From Ecytonucleospora hepatopenaei (taxonomy: Eukaryota; Microsporidia; Enterocytozoonidae): a DNA stretch of 64,000 nucleotides. Where the stretch lies: NCBI GenBank assembly GCA_026692725.1, contig JAPMUG010000012.1, forward strand, positions 23,739 through 87,738, in the 5' to 3' direction. The notes below the pieces were generated by a model, which worked only from the letters and a program-made list of their open reading frames with translations, did not search any database and was not told the DNA's origin. The translations under genes were made by a program, and so were the position numbers. Shown here piece after piece: positions 9,279 through 19,052 of this stretch (position 1 is its first letter; the number at the start of each line of letters is the position of its first letter).

Positions 9279-9917
9279 ATGTTATTTAAATTTTATACTT
9301 TATTAGGAATAGCTAATGCAGAAATATTTGAGTTTAATGATGAAAACCCACTAGAAATAAACTTTAGGTTAGAAGCACAGAATATTTCCAGTGGATTCTT
9401 TGTTATGTATGATCCTGATCACATGACAGAAGACAATATAGTCACTTCATCTACAAGTTTTAAAGTTGAGGTTGCTGCTAAGAACAACACTAAGAAATTT
9501 TTTGAAAGCACCATTAACAGCACTGAGAAAAAACATTTTAGTTTTTCAAATACAACCATGGAAAATTTGTTTGTTAGAATTACACCTATTAATTTGCATA
9601 AAAACAATTTTAAGAGACCACCTATGGTAAAAATGATATTTGAGACAAAATTGAACACATTTGACACAGAGAATGCTGTAAAACATCAAATTGAACCAGC
9701 TGTTGCAGAATTTGATAAGTTAATAACCAAGCTAACAGATATTATAAATGTTTCTCAAAATGCAAGCAAAAAAACAATACAGCTAGGAGCTGAACATAAA
9801 AGAATGTTTGGAATTGTAGTGTTTTTATCATTTGTTGGACTAATAGCATATGCAATATTTAACATTGTACAGGTGTCATTAATGAAGAAATATTTGACGG
9901 AGAAGAAATATTTATAA
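9279..9917 (+). CDS. p24/emp24-family cargo receptor
   Basis: p24 proteins cycle between ER and Golgi in COPII/COPI vesicles and help sort cargo. The 212-residue product has the family layout: N-terminal signal peptide (MLFKFYTLLGIANA), a beta-rich lumenal GOLD-like domain, a helical coiled segment (about residues 140-175), one transmembrane helix (MFGIVVFLSFVGLIAYAIFN) and a short cytosolic tail with MKKYLTEKKYL. The lysine pairs suit COPI binding, although the usual FF motif is not obvious. The GOLD domain lacks the two cysteines found in many family members. AAATTTATAAATATTTTT precedes the ATG in place of a CCC signal. Confidence 0.72.
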   Translation: MLFKFYTLLGIANAEIFEFNDENPLEINFRLEAQNISSGFFVMYDPDHMTEDNIVTSSTSFKVEVAAKNNTKKFFESTINSTEKKHFSFSNTTMENLFVRITPINLHKNNFKRPPMVKMIFETKLNTFDTENAVKHQIEPAVAEFDKLITKLTDIINVSQNASKKTIQLGAEHKRMFGIVVFLSFVGLIAYAIFNIVQVSLMKKYLTEKKYL

Positions 9918-10018
9918 TAAACATTAAACAGTATAATTCATTTAATAAATTGTTTTTATATATTTTTAAGTTTTAAGTTATATCAAATTATATTATAAAT
10001 GTTTTAATTAATAATTTA

Positions 10019-10246
10019 TTAGTCTTGTTTAAAAACATGTTTTTCTTCAACAACATTATTTGGATTTATAATGTTAATTTCATGTATAATGTTTTTTCTT
10101 TTTTTTAAATCGCATTTTGATAATTTTTTACATAAAGCATCAATTTGATGGTGTGTCTGTTTACAATCATCTTTAAATTTAACTTTTTTAATCTCAGGTT
10201 TACTCATATGTACTTTTCCAAGCAAACTCAATAATAAAAAATACAT
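10019..10246 (-). CDS. Small unknown protein
   Basis: The ORF encodes 75 residues: a hydrophobic N-terminus (MYFLLLSLLGKVH), then a basic and polar body with cysteines at CKQTHH, ALCKK and SKCDL. The ATG at 10246 follows TTTACCTTATG, close to the start signal of neighbouring genes, which supports it as real. The second Met (MSKPEIKK) could be used instead and would give a soluble 62-residue protein. No function is recognised. Confidence 0.5.
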   Translation of the reverse strand: MYFLLLSLLGKVHMSKPEIKKVKFKDDCKQTHHQIDALCKKLSKCDLKKRKNIIHEINIINPNNVVEEKHVFKQD

Positions 10247-10396
10247 AAGGTAAAATAAATTTACTGTTTTTTTAAATTAAGCTTAATTTAAGTAAAAAAC
10301 AGTTATTTATGTAAAAATGTTTAATTAAATTATAAACTACATTTTATTAATAACATATAGAATATAAAACTGTTTAAAATAATTTAAAATTACATT

Positions 10397-11335
10397 TTAT
10401 TGATTTCTTTTCTGTTTCAAAACATCATTGTATGGGGCATCTATAGGCTTAGAATTTTTATAGTTTTCACCTTTAACAACCTCTTCCACATAATAATCTG
10501 GATCTGGTTCTCCATAACCACAAATATCAACCTCTATTTCTTCAAAATCATCCGTAAAATCTATAGTTTCAGTCAAAATATCCATTACTTTATCAATAAA
10601 ATCACTGTTTTCCATATTATCAAGTAAATTGTCAGTTGTTTTATTATACAGAGAGTCTTCTTCCTTTATAATAGACATGTATTTTTCTTTACATATCCCT
10701 CTACAAACCATAAAACATTCTGTAGAATTTGCTCTACTTGCTCTAGGCTTTGTTAAAAAAACATCTTTAAAATATTTTCTAAAGTGTCTTACCACGTATT
10801 TTGTAAATTTATTTCTGAATATTTTTGTAACGAACGTATTTACCAAAGTAACACTATTTTTATTCATATCTAACCTATTTTTTATCAAAATATTTAAATT
10901 AATTTTGTTGATGATTGTTAAGCATGCTTTTAACAAATCTATTTGTGCATATAAATCAATATCAGAATATCCGGTTACATCAGGTGCACCGTCACAAATT
11001 ATCACATCCACGTTATATTTGCTCACTTCATTTATAAATGCAGAATCAGTGATATCTGCCTTATATATTTTTACATTTTCAATGGGGACCATGTCTTGTA
11101 AATCCACTGCTATTATTCTATCTATGCTTTTACCATGCAATTCACTCAAATACTGTGACCAACTGCCTGGTGCTGCACATAAGTCAATGACATTGTGTTT
11201 AACATTTTTAATGCTTTGAAATATTTTGTATTTTTCATCTATTTGCTTTAACTTATAAATACTTCTTGCTCTGTAATTATTTTGCTTAGACATAAAATAA
11301 TAAACATCTCTCTTATCCTTGCTATTGATTGTCAT
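10397..11335 (-). CDS. TRM7: tRNA ribose 2'-O-methyltransferase Trm7 (FtsJ family)
   Basis: Trm7/FTSJ1 methylates the ribose of anticodon-loop residues 32 and 34. The start (KDKRDVYYFMSKQNNYRARS), SAM-binding LCAAPGSWSQYLSE, AVDLQDMVPIENV and CDGAPDVTGYSDIDLYAQ are near-diagnostic for Trm7 rather than the larger Spb1. The catalytic K-D-K-E set is present: Lys in KDKRD, Asp in CDGAPD, Lys in FVTKIFR and Glu in SRANSTECF. An insertion of about 19 residues (from LNILIKNRLD onward) sits between the ACLTIINKI helix and the FVTKIFR strand. A C-terminal acidic extension follows. AACCCTCTTCATATG gives the start. Confidence 0.92.
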   Translation of the reverse strand: MTINSKDKRDVYYFMSKQNNYRARSIYKLKQIDEKYKIFQSIKNVKHNVIDLCAAPGSWSQYLSELHGKSIDRIIAVDLQDMVPIENVKIYKADITDSAFINEVSKYNVDVIICDGAPDVTGYSDIDLYAQIDLLKACLTIINKINLNILIKNRLDMNKNSVTLVNTFVTKIFRNKFTKYVVRHFRKYFKDVFLTKPRASRANSTECFMVCRGICKEKYMSIIKEEDSLYNKTTDNLLDNMENSDFIDKVMDILTETIDFTDDFEEIEVDICGYGEPDPDYYVEEVVKGENYKNSKPIDAPYNDVLKQKRNQ

Positions 11336-11371
11336 ATGAAGAGGGTTAAAAAATAAATTTATTTTTTATTC

Positions 11372-11764
11372 TTAATCATTTTTTCCTTCATCCTCTGATA
11401 TGTCTTCACAAGATAAAGTTATACTTTTATGACTTGTTGATGAGGATTCACAAGATTTTAATTCATTTTCACCTTCTTTATCCTTACCAGGGTCTTCTTC
11501 TTTTTTAAGCTGTTGTAAAAGTTTTTCTTGATATTTTTTACTTGCTTCTTTTAGATTTGCACGCTGTTTATCGGTAGGTGGTGTGCTTCTTCCTTCCTTC
11601 CTTTGCCTTTTACTTTTTTTATATATCCTGTCAATAGGTTTTTCAGGATTATTTGGTGTAGTTTGTAAACTTCCACTTGGTTCTTCACTAGAATTAGTTG
11701 AATCTGACGGGTTATACATTTTACTTAAAGTACAAAACACAATAAGAAAATAATTGAAAAACAT
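11372..11764 (-). CDS. Putative secreted charged protein, unknown
   Basis: The ATG at 11764 follows AACCCTTCTA and gives 130 residues. The first 15 (MFFNYFLIVFCTLSK) look like a signal peptide or signal anchor. The rest is low in complexity: Ser/Pro-rich, then a basic helical stretch (KQRANLKEASKKYQEKLLQQ), then an acidic Ser-rich tail ending SEDEGKND. No cysteine pattern or known domain is visible. If translation began at the next Met (MYNPSDST) the protein would be nuclear-like rather than secreted; the CCC signal favours the upstream start. Confidence 0.5.
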   Translation of the reverse strand: MFFNYFLIVFCTLSKMYNPSDSTNSSEEPSGSLQTTPNNPEKPIDRIYKKSKRQRKEGRSTPPTDKQRANLKEASKKYQEKLLQQLKKEEDPGKDKEGENELKSCESSSTSHKSITLSCEDISEDEGKND

Positions 11765-11924
11765 TAGAAGGGTTTGATCAAAATTTGTTTTTGTTTTTTG
11801 ATCATAAAAGAAAAAAATGATCAAAAAATAAAAGCATGTTTAAACCATTATATCTCTGATATACCATTAAATATATACAAAATCATTTCTATTTCTTAAT
11901 CAGTAAATTTCTAAAAATTTTACC

Positions 11925-14567
11925 TTATTTTGTCCCTAATATTTTTTCTACCTCTATTTCTTTTCTATTGCTCTTTTTATATTCCTTATGGATGCAATGC
12001 ATGTATTCTCTGATTTCTGTATTTGAAATGTGTCTTTCTATAATTTCTACTATTTTTTCCTTATCATCCTTACTTATGTTTCTTATTTGTTTCATTAAAA
12101 TAAAAACATACAGTTTGTCTTCAACCACATACATGTTATTTACCAAATATTTATATGTTTCATTATTATTATAATTATATAGGTTACTAATGTTTTCTGT
12201 ATTTTTAGTAAACTTATCTATAATGGTGTAAACTGCATTATTATCTTCAACGTCCCTATTAATACATTGATCAGCATTCTGATTAATAGTTTGATAGCTA
12301 ACCAATTCCATTTTTATTCTTTCATAAATAATGTTTATACTTCCAAAAATACTGTTTAAGCATACGTTAAAAAAATTTCTATATAAATATTTGTAATTTT
12401 TGTTTATCACCAGGTATTCAATGACAGTGTTCGGAACAACCAACTTGTCTTTTAACGCATACATAAAAATTACACTCAAAATATCGTGTGATAAATATAA
12501 CCTGGTAAAAAGACTAATGTTATTTCTCAAAAATAAATCTGAATCTCCATTTCTCCCTTCTATAAAAATGTTTTCTAAAATCAACACCAGCCTGTGTTTA
12601 TTTTTTGATGAATCAGGTCCATGTATTCCTTCTGCTATTTCATTCAAACAGTTTTTTATTATTTCAAAATGTTCCTTTTTCTTTTTAAATTTTGGGTAAC
12701 TTAGCATTAAAACCAAGGCAAAAAGATCATTATCACTTATTTCATTCATGTTTGAATTAAACATTTTTTCAAAATTAACATAATCACCCAATGCACCATA
12801 AATTACCAAATTAAATCTACTGGATGGATTTACCGTGCCTTTTAATATCATGATGATTTTATCATGTAATAGACTGTCATAATTATTTGCCAAAGAAAAC
12901 AATATTTTACCTAATCTCTTAACATGTTCCTTATAAATTATGTTCTTTGTAAATGTATTCACCATTTTGTCTACTAAAATATTGTTAAGATTTGAAATGG
13001 TCTTTAATTTACTTAATTTGTTGTTTATAATGATAAGAATGTATTTAGTGCATTCATACATTTTTTTACTTCTCAGCCATTCTTCATTTTCTGTTATTAT
13101 TGCACACAATTCAACTAAATCAAATTCTACAAATTCATACATGTATGCAATAAAATGCAAAACATATGGTGTGTCAAAATTGATATTATTTAACACATTT
13201 CTAATATCAACGTATAATAAATTGTTGTTATATTCTCTGTTTGGTGTTTTAGATAAGGAAAGCTTGTAAAATTCATCCAGCTCAAAAAAAGCATGTGAAA
13301 CACTTATTAAATATTTTTTAACAATTTCCATGTCTACAATCACATTGCTATCAGCACATATTTTAAAATAATAAAATAAAACCGTTTTGTACTGAATATT
13401 GGTGAGTTTTATTTGGGTGTCATTCAAAATATCCAAAAACAATTTTATGTCATTTGTATTCTCTATTTCATGTATAACGTAATTTACATTTATTTGCTTA
13501 AAGACATTTAGAAAAATATCATGACCTTGTTTAAAAGTAGCCTGTTTGATTTTTGTATAAATTGCATGTTGCTGAGACATGTCAAAACACCTGATTATTT
13601 CAATTTTTGACAGCGTTTTTCTTGAATTTATCAATACGTAATTAAATAAACGTTGATAAACAGAAAAAATTATATTTTGGAGTTTTTGTGATTTAAAAAT
13701 GTCTTTTATGATCAGAAAAAGATCCTCTGATTGATTTTGTTCGTTGCTTTCCAATGAAACCTGAAAATAAATTTTGCTAAAAACTTCAAATATTTTTAAC
13801 ATAAAACTGTCATTTACATTATTTAAAGCTTTTAAATTTTTAAGTGCAAATAAATCAACTTCAATATTGTTTAACCAATGATGTGTATAGGCTAATAAAA
13901 AAATAATTATAGGTTTTTCATTTATCTTTGTTTTTAAATAATTGAAAAAAGATGGTACATTAAAATCATCAATTGTATTAAAAAACATTTTTAACACATC
14001 CAAAACTCTCTCTTTTGTCAAATCAAGGCTATTTTTATCATCGTTATAGCTTATTATTACTTTTTCTATCAATTTATGCAAGACATAATTTTTAAATGAA
14101 ACACCGTATACGTCAGTTGAATCTAATTTTGAATAATCCAAATACAAATCTGTAAATAGCCTTTCTGGCAATGAAACATATCTTATATGCTTAAACACTT
14201 TTATTCTTAAGGTTAAAGAACATTTAAGCTTCTTTCGCATAAAAATATAGAATAAAGAATAAAAACTATCTTTAAAATAAAAACATGCTGTTGTTTTTGA
14301 TAATTCAAATAACAACTCTAATACAGAAGACATGTATTCTTCTGTCGAACAATTAAAATTGTCAATTGTTAACAAATTAAAAATTATTTCAAGTATTTGC
14401 TTTTCCCTCTCATTAAAATTGTTTTCTTGGACTTTATCTGCTAATTTTTTAAGCTCATGTTTAACGTGTTTATATTCCATTTTATTAAATTTTGACTCGC
14501 AATTTTCTTTATTTTCTTGTTCTTCTATTTTTTGTATTTTACTCATATTTGTCGAAGTGTCAGGCAT
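11925..14567 (-). CDS. Large all-helical protein, unknown
   Basis: The 880-residue product starts at an ATG preceded by CAACCCTTATTTA. After a charged N-terminus (about 50 residues) it is almost wholly predicted helical, with repeating Leu/Ile/Phe patterns typical of HEAT-like scaffolds and no catalytic motif, membrane span or zinc site. Scaffolds of this size in reduced eukaryotes include SMC-complex HEAT subunits (condensin Ycs4/Ycg1, cohesin Scc3/Pds5) and nucleoporins. The neighbours are SMC and RAD50 genes, but adjacency is weak evidence. I do not assign a function. Confidence 0.8.
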   Translation of the reverse strand: MPDTSTNMSKIQKIEEQENKENCESKFNKMEYKHVKHELKKLADKVQENNFNEREKQILEIIFNLLTIDNFNCSTEEYMSSVLELLFELSKTTACFYFKDSFYSLFYIFMRKKLKCSLTLRIKVFKHIRYVSLPERLFTDLYLDYSKLDSTDVYGVSFKNYVLHKLIEKVIISYNDDKNSLDLTKERVLDVLKMFFNTIDDFNVPSFFNYLKTKINEKPIIIFLLAYTHHWLNNIEVDLFALKNLKALNNVNDSFMLKIFEVFSKIYFQVSLESNEQNQSEDLFLIIKDIFKSQKLQNIIFSVYQRLFNYVLINSRKTLSKIEIIRCFDMSQQHAIYTKIKQATFKQGHDIFLNVFKQINVNYVIHEIENTNDIKLFLDILNDTQIKLTNIQYKTVLFYYFKICADSNVIVDMEIVKKYLISVSHAFFELDEFYKLSLSKTPNREYNNNLLYVDIRNVLNNINFDTPYVLHFIAYMYEFVEFDLVELCAIITENEEWLRSKKMYECTKYILIIINNKLSKLKTISNLNNILVDKMVNTFTKNIIYKEHVKRLGKILFSLANNYDSLLHDKIIMILKGTVNPSSRFNLVIYGALGDYVNFEKMFNSNMNEISDNDLFALVLMLSYPKFKKKKEHFEIIKNCLNEIAEGIHGPDSSKNKHRLVLILENIFIEGRNGDSDLFLRNNISLFTRLYLSHDILSVIFMYALKDKLVVPNTVIEYLVINKNYKYLYRNFFNVCLNSIFGSINIIYERIKMELVSYQTINQNADQCINRDVEDNNAVYTIIDKFTKNTENISNLYNYNNNETYKYLVNNMYVVEDKLYVFILMKQIRNISKDDKEKIVEIIERHISNTEIREYMHCIHKEYKKSNRKEIEVEKILGTK

Positions 14568-14660
14568 TAAATAAGGGTTGCATAAAATAAACTTTAAATT
14601 TTTATGTGCCTACAAACAAATTTAAATTTTGTTTAAAATATAAAAATCACGACAAATTTA

Positions 14661-17600
14661 TTAAAAAGTTTCTGTGGTATATACGCTTTCCTTTTTAAGA
14701 CAACTTCTGCCTTTATTGTTCTTAAAAATCCTATAAAAAGTGTCTGTTTTGCTTATTAACCTAACAAAATTCTCATCGTGTGTAATCACAATCAACTGAA
14801 AATCTTTCTTTTGGTCAATTAAGTTGTTCAGCGTTTCTGCTAACTTTTCAGTGTTTTGTTTATCCAAAGATGTAGTTGGTTCATCCAATGTCAACATAAA
14901 TCGTGTGCTGTAATCACCGTCAATTTCACAGGTGGATGAACTAAAAGCTTCTGCAAGTGCAATTTTAAATAAAATACTTGCTATGATTTTTTGTCCAGCA
15001 GAACATCTTCCCCTCATATCAGTCTTTATCCCACTAATACACTGTACAATTTTATAATTGTAGCTTGTTGCTGTCAAATCACTAGACAGTTCAATATACT
15101 CAATATCATTTCCAGCGTATGTGTTTATCCATAAATCTTTTAAAATAATGTTTACTTCTTCCATTTTCACAGAATGATATTCTATTATGGCTTTTTCTAA
15201 CGCTGTCATGCTTTTCTTAACATCACTTAAACTCATTTCCAATATTTTTATTTCATAATAAATCTCATTGTATTTTTCTGTTGTTTTTTTAAACTTTTCA
15301 ATTTCATGCTTTCGAATTTCCTTGAAATTAGACAATTCATTCAGTTGTCCTTTTGTCTGATGTTTTAAAGATTCGATTTTAGCAATTTTCTGTATATAAG
15401 TTGTCAGTGTTTCTTTTAAAGAATCATGTTTTTCTTTATCATATTTTATTTTTCCTTTATTTTTTTCAAAAAAATCCCTCTTTTGAAAAAAATTCCCTAT
15501 AAACCTTAAACTATTGATAAATTCCTGCTTCTTAGAAATTTCTAACTGTAATTGACATGCTTTTTCGTGTACCTCTGAAAATTTCTTTTTAACTTCAAAA
15601 TACTCTGCCTGCTCTTTATCAAAACTTTTTGCAAACAAAGAATCATTTTCTATTTTTTTCTTTTCCTCCGTTGCACAGGCATATTCATTTAAAATTTTGT
15701 TGAAATCTGAAAATTTTGAATTAAATGAACTCACAAATTCATTTTGGTGTTTGTTTAGACTGTTAAAATTTTCCTTTAGTTTAGATAAATGCTTTGTTTT
15801 TTCCGATATATCAACTACTTCATTTTCTTTAAGAAATTTTTTGGCCAGGTTATATTTTTTTAACTTTTCTAGATAAGCCATGTGATTTTCCATGGTGTAA
15901 AGCTGTTTTTGCATTTCGTCTTTTTTACTTTGTTCTTGTTTCAGTAAAATTTCAACATTTTTAATTTCATTTTCCACTTCTGATAAAGATTTGTTGTTAA
16001 AATTATTTTTAGTTAATTTTTGGTTTAAGGTTTTTAATTTTTCATTATTTTTTTCTAATTTGTTTTTTCTTATGGATATATTTTCTAATAATTCTTCTTT
16101 TATCTTCAAAGTATTTTTGTTTTTATCAATAAGTTTTTCAATTTCTATCAATTTATCCTTTTCTGCCTGTAGATTATCAAATAAATGACAAGTTTTATCA
16201 TTTTTTAAGCTTATAAAATCCTTACTAATTTCATTTAATTTTTTAATAACAATATTGCATTTCTCATAAAAATCTTTGTTTTTTATTATAAGTTCAAAGT
16301 TTTTGACAAATACATCTGGGCTAGATGTTTTTGAGCAGTTAAAAACTTCTTTAATGCGGTTTAAATATTTTTTGCTTTCTAAAACTTTTCCATCACATAC
16401 AAAGCAATTTTCACAATCTTTTATCAAATCCATAATGCTTAAGTATTTTTTCATTTCAAAATATTTGAACATATTTTCTGTTTTTTGATCCGTTTGAAAC
16501 AAATCGATCAGTTTTTCTATATTTAATTTGTGATAAATTTCACCTTTTTGCAACAAATCTTTGTTTTCTCTAATTAGTCTATCAAACAAGATTATCAACT
16601 CGCTTTCTTTCCGTTTTATAACAGAATGATTAATTTCCGTTTTAAAAACTTCTTCTTGTTTTTGTTTGCAGATTTTTTCTAATTTAACATTTTCATTTTT
16701 TATTCTTTTAATTTCTTTCTTAATATCATCAGAATCTACATTAATTTCTTGTTCATAATTAATACCATCGATTGTTTTTGTAATAAAAGTAATTTCCTCC
16801 AATATTTCTTTGTGTTCTGATTCCAAAGATAAAACATGCGTTTTTCTATTTTGATTTTCATTTAAATTGCTGTTTAATAAAATAATTTTCCTTTCACACT
16901 CTTCTAGATTAGTAATTAAGTCTTCTTTTGAAAATTCTGCATTATTTTCCATCTTAAACCTTTTAAATGTCATGTCCTCTTCACACTTTTTAACAAAATC
17001 ACCATATTTCATGCATTTTTCATTATTTTTATGTATTTCTTTAATAAATTCTTCACGCTCTTTAATCTCATGTTGTTTATTTTCAATATCCTTCATCTGT
17101 TCTTGTTTAATTTTAGAGTATTTTTCGTTCATTTCATTTTTTAATGTAAACAAATCAATACTGTTGTTTATAGTTAGTTGCATGCACAAATCTTTTTTAA
17201 GATTTTCTAACTGAGAAGTTAAAAACCCAATTTTTGTGTTTAACTGCAAATATTTTTCATCTAAAACTTTCTTCTTTTCTAAATTTTCCGTTATAAAGTT
17301 AAATTTATTTTCTGCTAAAGCAACTTGTGCTTTTATTTCAGGTAAATTTATATTTTTTAAAGTTTCTTTCTGCTTTTCAATTTCTTCTTCTGTTTCTTTT
17401 ATATGCTTTTTAACATCATGTTCTTCTTTTAAATTATTAAAAAGAGCAATATTTTTATATTCACTCTTGTTTTCATATTCATCAATAATTTTCTTGCATT
17501 CTGAAAGGGTATTTTGTAAATTTTTATATTCGTTTTCCAATGTTTCTTGTTCTTTAATTTTATTTTTTAGATCATCCACTTTTGTCTTAATAATTTCTCT

Positions 17601-18392
17601 TTTAGATGATAATTTTTCTAAAAGATCCATTTTTTCATTGATAGAATTCAAGCATTCATTGTATTTTTTAACAGCCTCTTCTTTTTCAATTTTTTGCTGA
17701 AGTTCATGTCTCAAGCTTACAGTGCGCAATTCTATTTTCCTTTCAATCTCTGTTTTTGTGCTTTTCAGCTGTAAAAGTGCTTTGTTATACTGCGAACTGC
17801 AAAAAATTTCATCAAGTTTCTTTTTTAGAACAGTCGTGTCGCCTAAAGGCCAGGCTATTTCCTCCTGGTGACAAAAAATTACATTTTGTAAAATCGAAGA
17901 ATTTGTGCCAAGATAATGTGGCACCCATTTGATAACTTCTACGACTTTATCACCAATCAATTTCAAATCTTTTGATGATTCATTAAATTTATTCTCCTCT
18001 TCTCCTTCTTTGCTTTCAAATAACAAACATTCTAGAGTTCTTTGTTCAACTTTTTTAGCTTTTCGTTCACAATGTAGTGTTTTTTGAATAACATACCTTT
18101 TACCATTTTCAGAGTCAAAAATTAATTTCATTGTTGCGCGTGTGCTTATCTCCTTAGAAAAACTCGGATCAAATACAAATGCACCATTCTTGCTGTTTGG
18201 AGGTAAATCACCGGTTGTTAAATATTTTAAAATTTCAATTATTGTTGTTTTGCCACTCCCATTCTTACCAACAATCAATGTTATCGGATCTTCAAAGTCA
18301 ATTTCCCATGTTTTTGTGGCATCAAATGCTCTAATCCCACTAAGTTCTAATTTACAAAGTTTTGTTCTTTGATAATTTTCCATGTTAACCAT
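14661..18392 (-). CDS. RAD50: DNA repair ATPase RAD50
   Basis: RAD50 forms the MRN/MRX complex with Mre11, which tethers and processes DNA double-strand breaks. The N-terminus (LELSGIRAFDATKTWEIDF) leads into Walker A GKNGSGKT. A very long coiled coil is interrupted at residues 660-666 by CENCFVC, the zinc-hook CxxC that dimerises two RAD50 molecules. The C-terminal head contains RGRCSAGQKIIASI (signature, near residue 1127) and LTLDEPTTSLD (Walker B and D-loop). Length, 1243 residues, is nearly full size, unlike the trimmed SMC proteins here. It is divergent from Spn1 with 36 bp between starts. A second Met (MENYQRTK) three codons on is an alternative start. Confidence 0.93.
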   Translation of the reverse strand: MVNMENYQRTKLCKLELSGIRAFDATKTWEIDFEDPITLIVGKNGSGKTTIIEILKYLTTGDLPPNSKNGAFVFDPSFSKEISTRATMKLIFDSENGKRYVIQKTLHCERKAKKVEQRTLECLLFESKEGEEENKFNESSKDLKLIGDKVVEVIKWVPHYLGTNSSILQNVIFCHQEEIAWPLGDTTVLKKKLDEIFCSSQYNKALLQLKSTKTEIERKIELRTVSLRHELQQKIEKEEAVKKYNECLNSINEKMDLLEKLSSKREIIKTKVDDLKNKIKEQETLENEYKNLQNTLSECKKIIDEYENKSEYKNIALFNNLKEEHDVKKHIKETEEEIEKQKETLKNINLPEIKAQVALAENKFNFITENLEKKKVLDEKYLQLNTKIGFLTSQLENLKKDLCMQLTINNSIDLFTLKNEMNEKYSKIKQEQMKDIENKQHEIKEREEFIKEIHKNNEKCMKYGDFVKKCEEDMTFKRFKMENNAEFSKEDLITNLEECERKIILLNSNLNENQNRKTHVLSLESEHKEILEEITFITKTIDGINYEQEINVDSDDIKKEIKRIKNENVKLEKICKQKQEEVFKTEINHSVIKRKESELIILFDRLIRENKDLLQKGEIYHKLNIEKLIDLFQTDQKTENMFKYFEMKKYLSIMDLIKDCENCFVCDGKVLESKKYLNRIKEVFNCSKTSSPDVFVKNFELIIKNKDFYEKCNIVIKKLNEISKDFISLKNDKTCHLFDNLQAEKDKLIEIEKLIDKNKNTLKIKEELLENISIRKNKLEKNNEKLKTLNQKLTKNNFNNKSLSEVENEIKNVEILLKQEQSKKDEMQKQLYTMENHMAYLEKLKKYNLAKKFLKENEVVDISEKTKHLSKLKENFNSLNKHQNEFVSSFNSKFSDFNKILNEYACATEEKKKIENDSLFAKSFDKEQAEYFEVKKKFSEVHEKACQLQLEISKKQEFINSLRFIGNFFQKRDFFEKNKGKIKYDKEKHDSLKETLTTYIQKIAKIESLKHQTKGQLNELSNFKEIRKHEIEKFKKTTEKYNEIYYEIKILEMSLSDVKKSMTALEKAIIEYHSVKMEEVNIILKDLWINTYAGNDIEYIELSSDLTATSYNYKIVQCISGIKTDMRGRCSAGQKIIASILFKIALAEAFSSSTCEIDGDYSTRFMLTLDEPTTSLDKQNTEKLAETLNNLIDQKKDFQLIVITHDENFVRLISKTDTFYRIFKNNKGRSCLKKESVYTTETF

Positions 18393-18428
18393 AAAAGCTT
18401 AAAAATAAAAATATTTTACCCTTTTTAA

Positions 18429-19019
18429 ATGTCACCTCCAAAGATAATTGTTGATAGTGATGAAAAAGAGCCAAATTTAAATACAAAACATACAGAAAAT
18501 ATAAAAAAAGAAGCTAAAAATATTTCAGAAGAAATTCTACCTGTCAAAAAAATTAAAACAAACAAAAATTCTCAGAAAAACATAGATTCTGATAAGTTTG
18601 CACTGGATTTAATAGAGTTAATGAAAAGTTGCTATGAAAAAGATTTAAACAAATCGAAAGATAATTATGAAGTTCAAAAAATCAAACATATAAATGAAAT
18701 TTGTAACAAGCTTTTGAATACGAAATATCAGGAAAAATGTCTTTTTCATGGTTGTTTAGATCAAATTAAAATTTGGTTGGAACCTTTACCGGATAGGTCT
18801 TTACCTAATGTAGTTATAAAAAAGAATCTTTTGGAAGTTTTAAGTCATATGAAAAATATAACCAGGTCAGATTTGTTGAACTCACAGGTGGGGAAAATTG
18901 TTAATTTTTATAGTAAAAATCCAAGAGAAAACATGGAAATAAGAAGAATGGCAAAAAATTGTGTTTCAAAATGGAAAAACATGATCATTATGGAGGAAAA
19001 TGAAGAAAATGGGCTGTAA
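18429..19019 (+). CDS. SPN1: Transcription elongation factor Spn1/Iws1
   Basis: Iws1/Spn1 binds Spt6 and RNA polymerase II and helps maintain chromatin during elongation. The conserved C-terminal TFIIS N-domain (LW domain) begins with LEPLPDRSLPNVVIKKNLLE and runs through LNSQVGKIVNFYSKNPREN and RRMAKNCVSKWKNMI, matching the family closely. The N-terminal 55 residues are charged and disordered. At 196 residues it is far shorter than yeast Spn1 (about 410), keeping little beyond the core. TTTACCCTTTTTAAATG fixes the start. Confidence 0.88.
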   Translation: MSPPKIIVDSDEKEPNLNTKHTENIKKEAKNISEEILPVKKIKTNKNSQKNIDSDKFALDLIELMKSCYEKDLNKSKDNYEVQKIKHINEICNKLLNTKYQEKCLFHGCLDQIKIWLEPLPDRSLPNVVIKKNLLEVLSHMKNITRSDLLNSQVGKIVNFYSKNPRENMEIRRMAKNCVSKWKNMIIMEENEENGL

Positions 19020-19052
19020 TTTAAAGTGTTTTAAAATAAATTTTATTATTTT

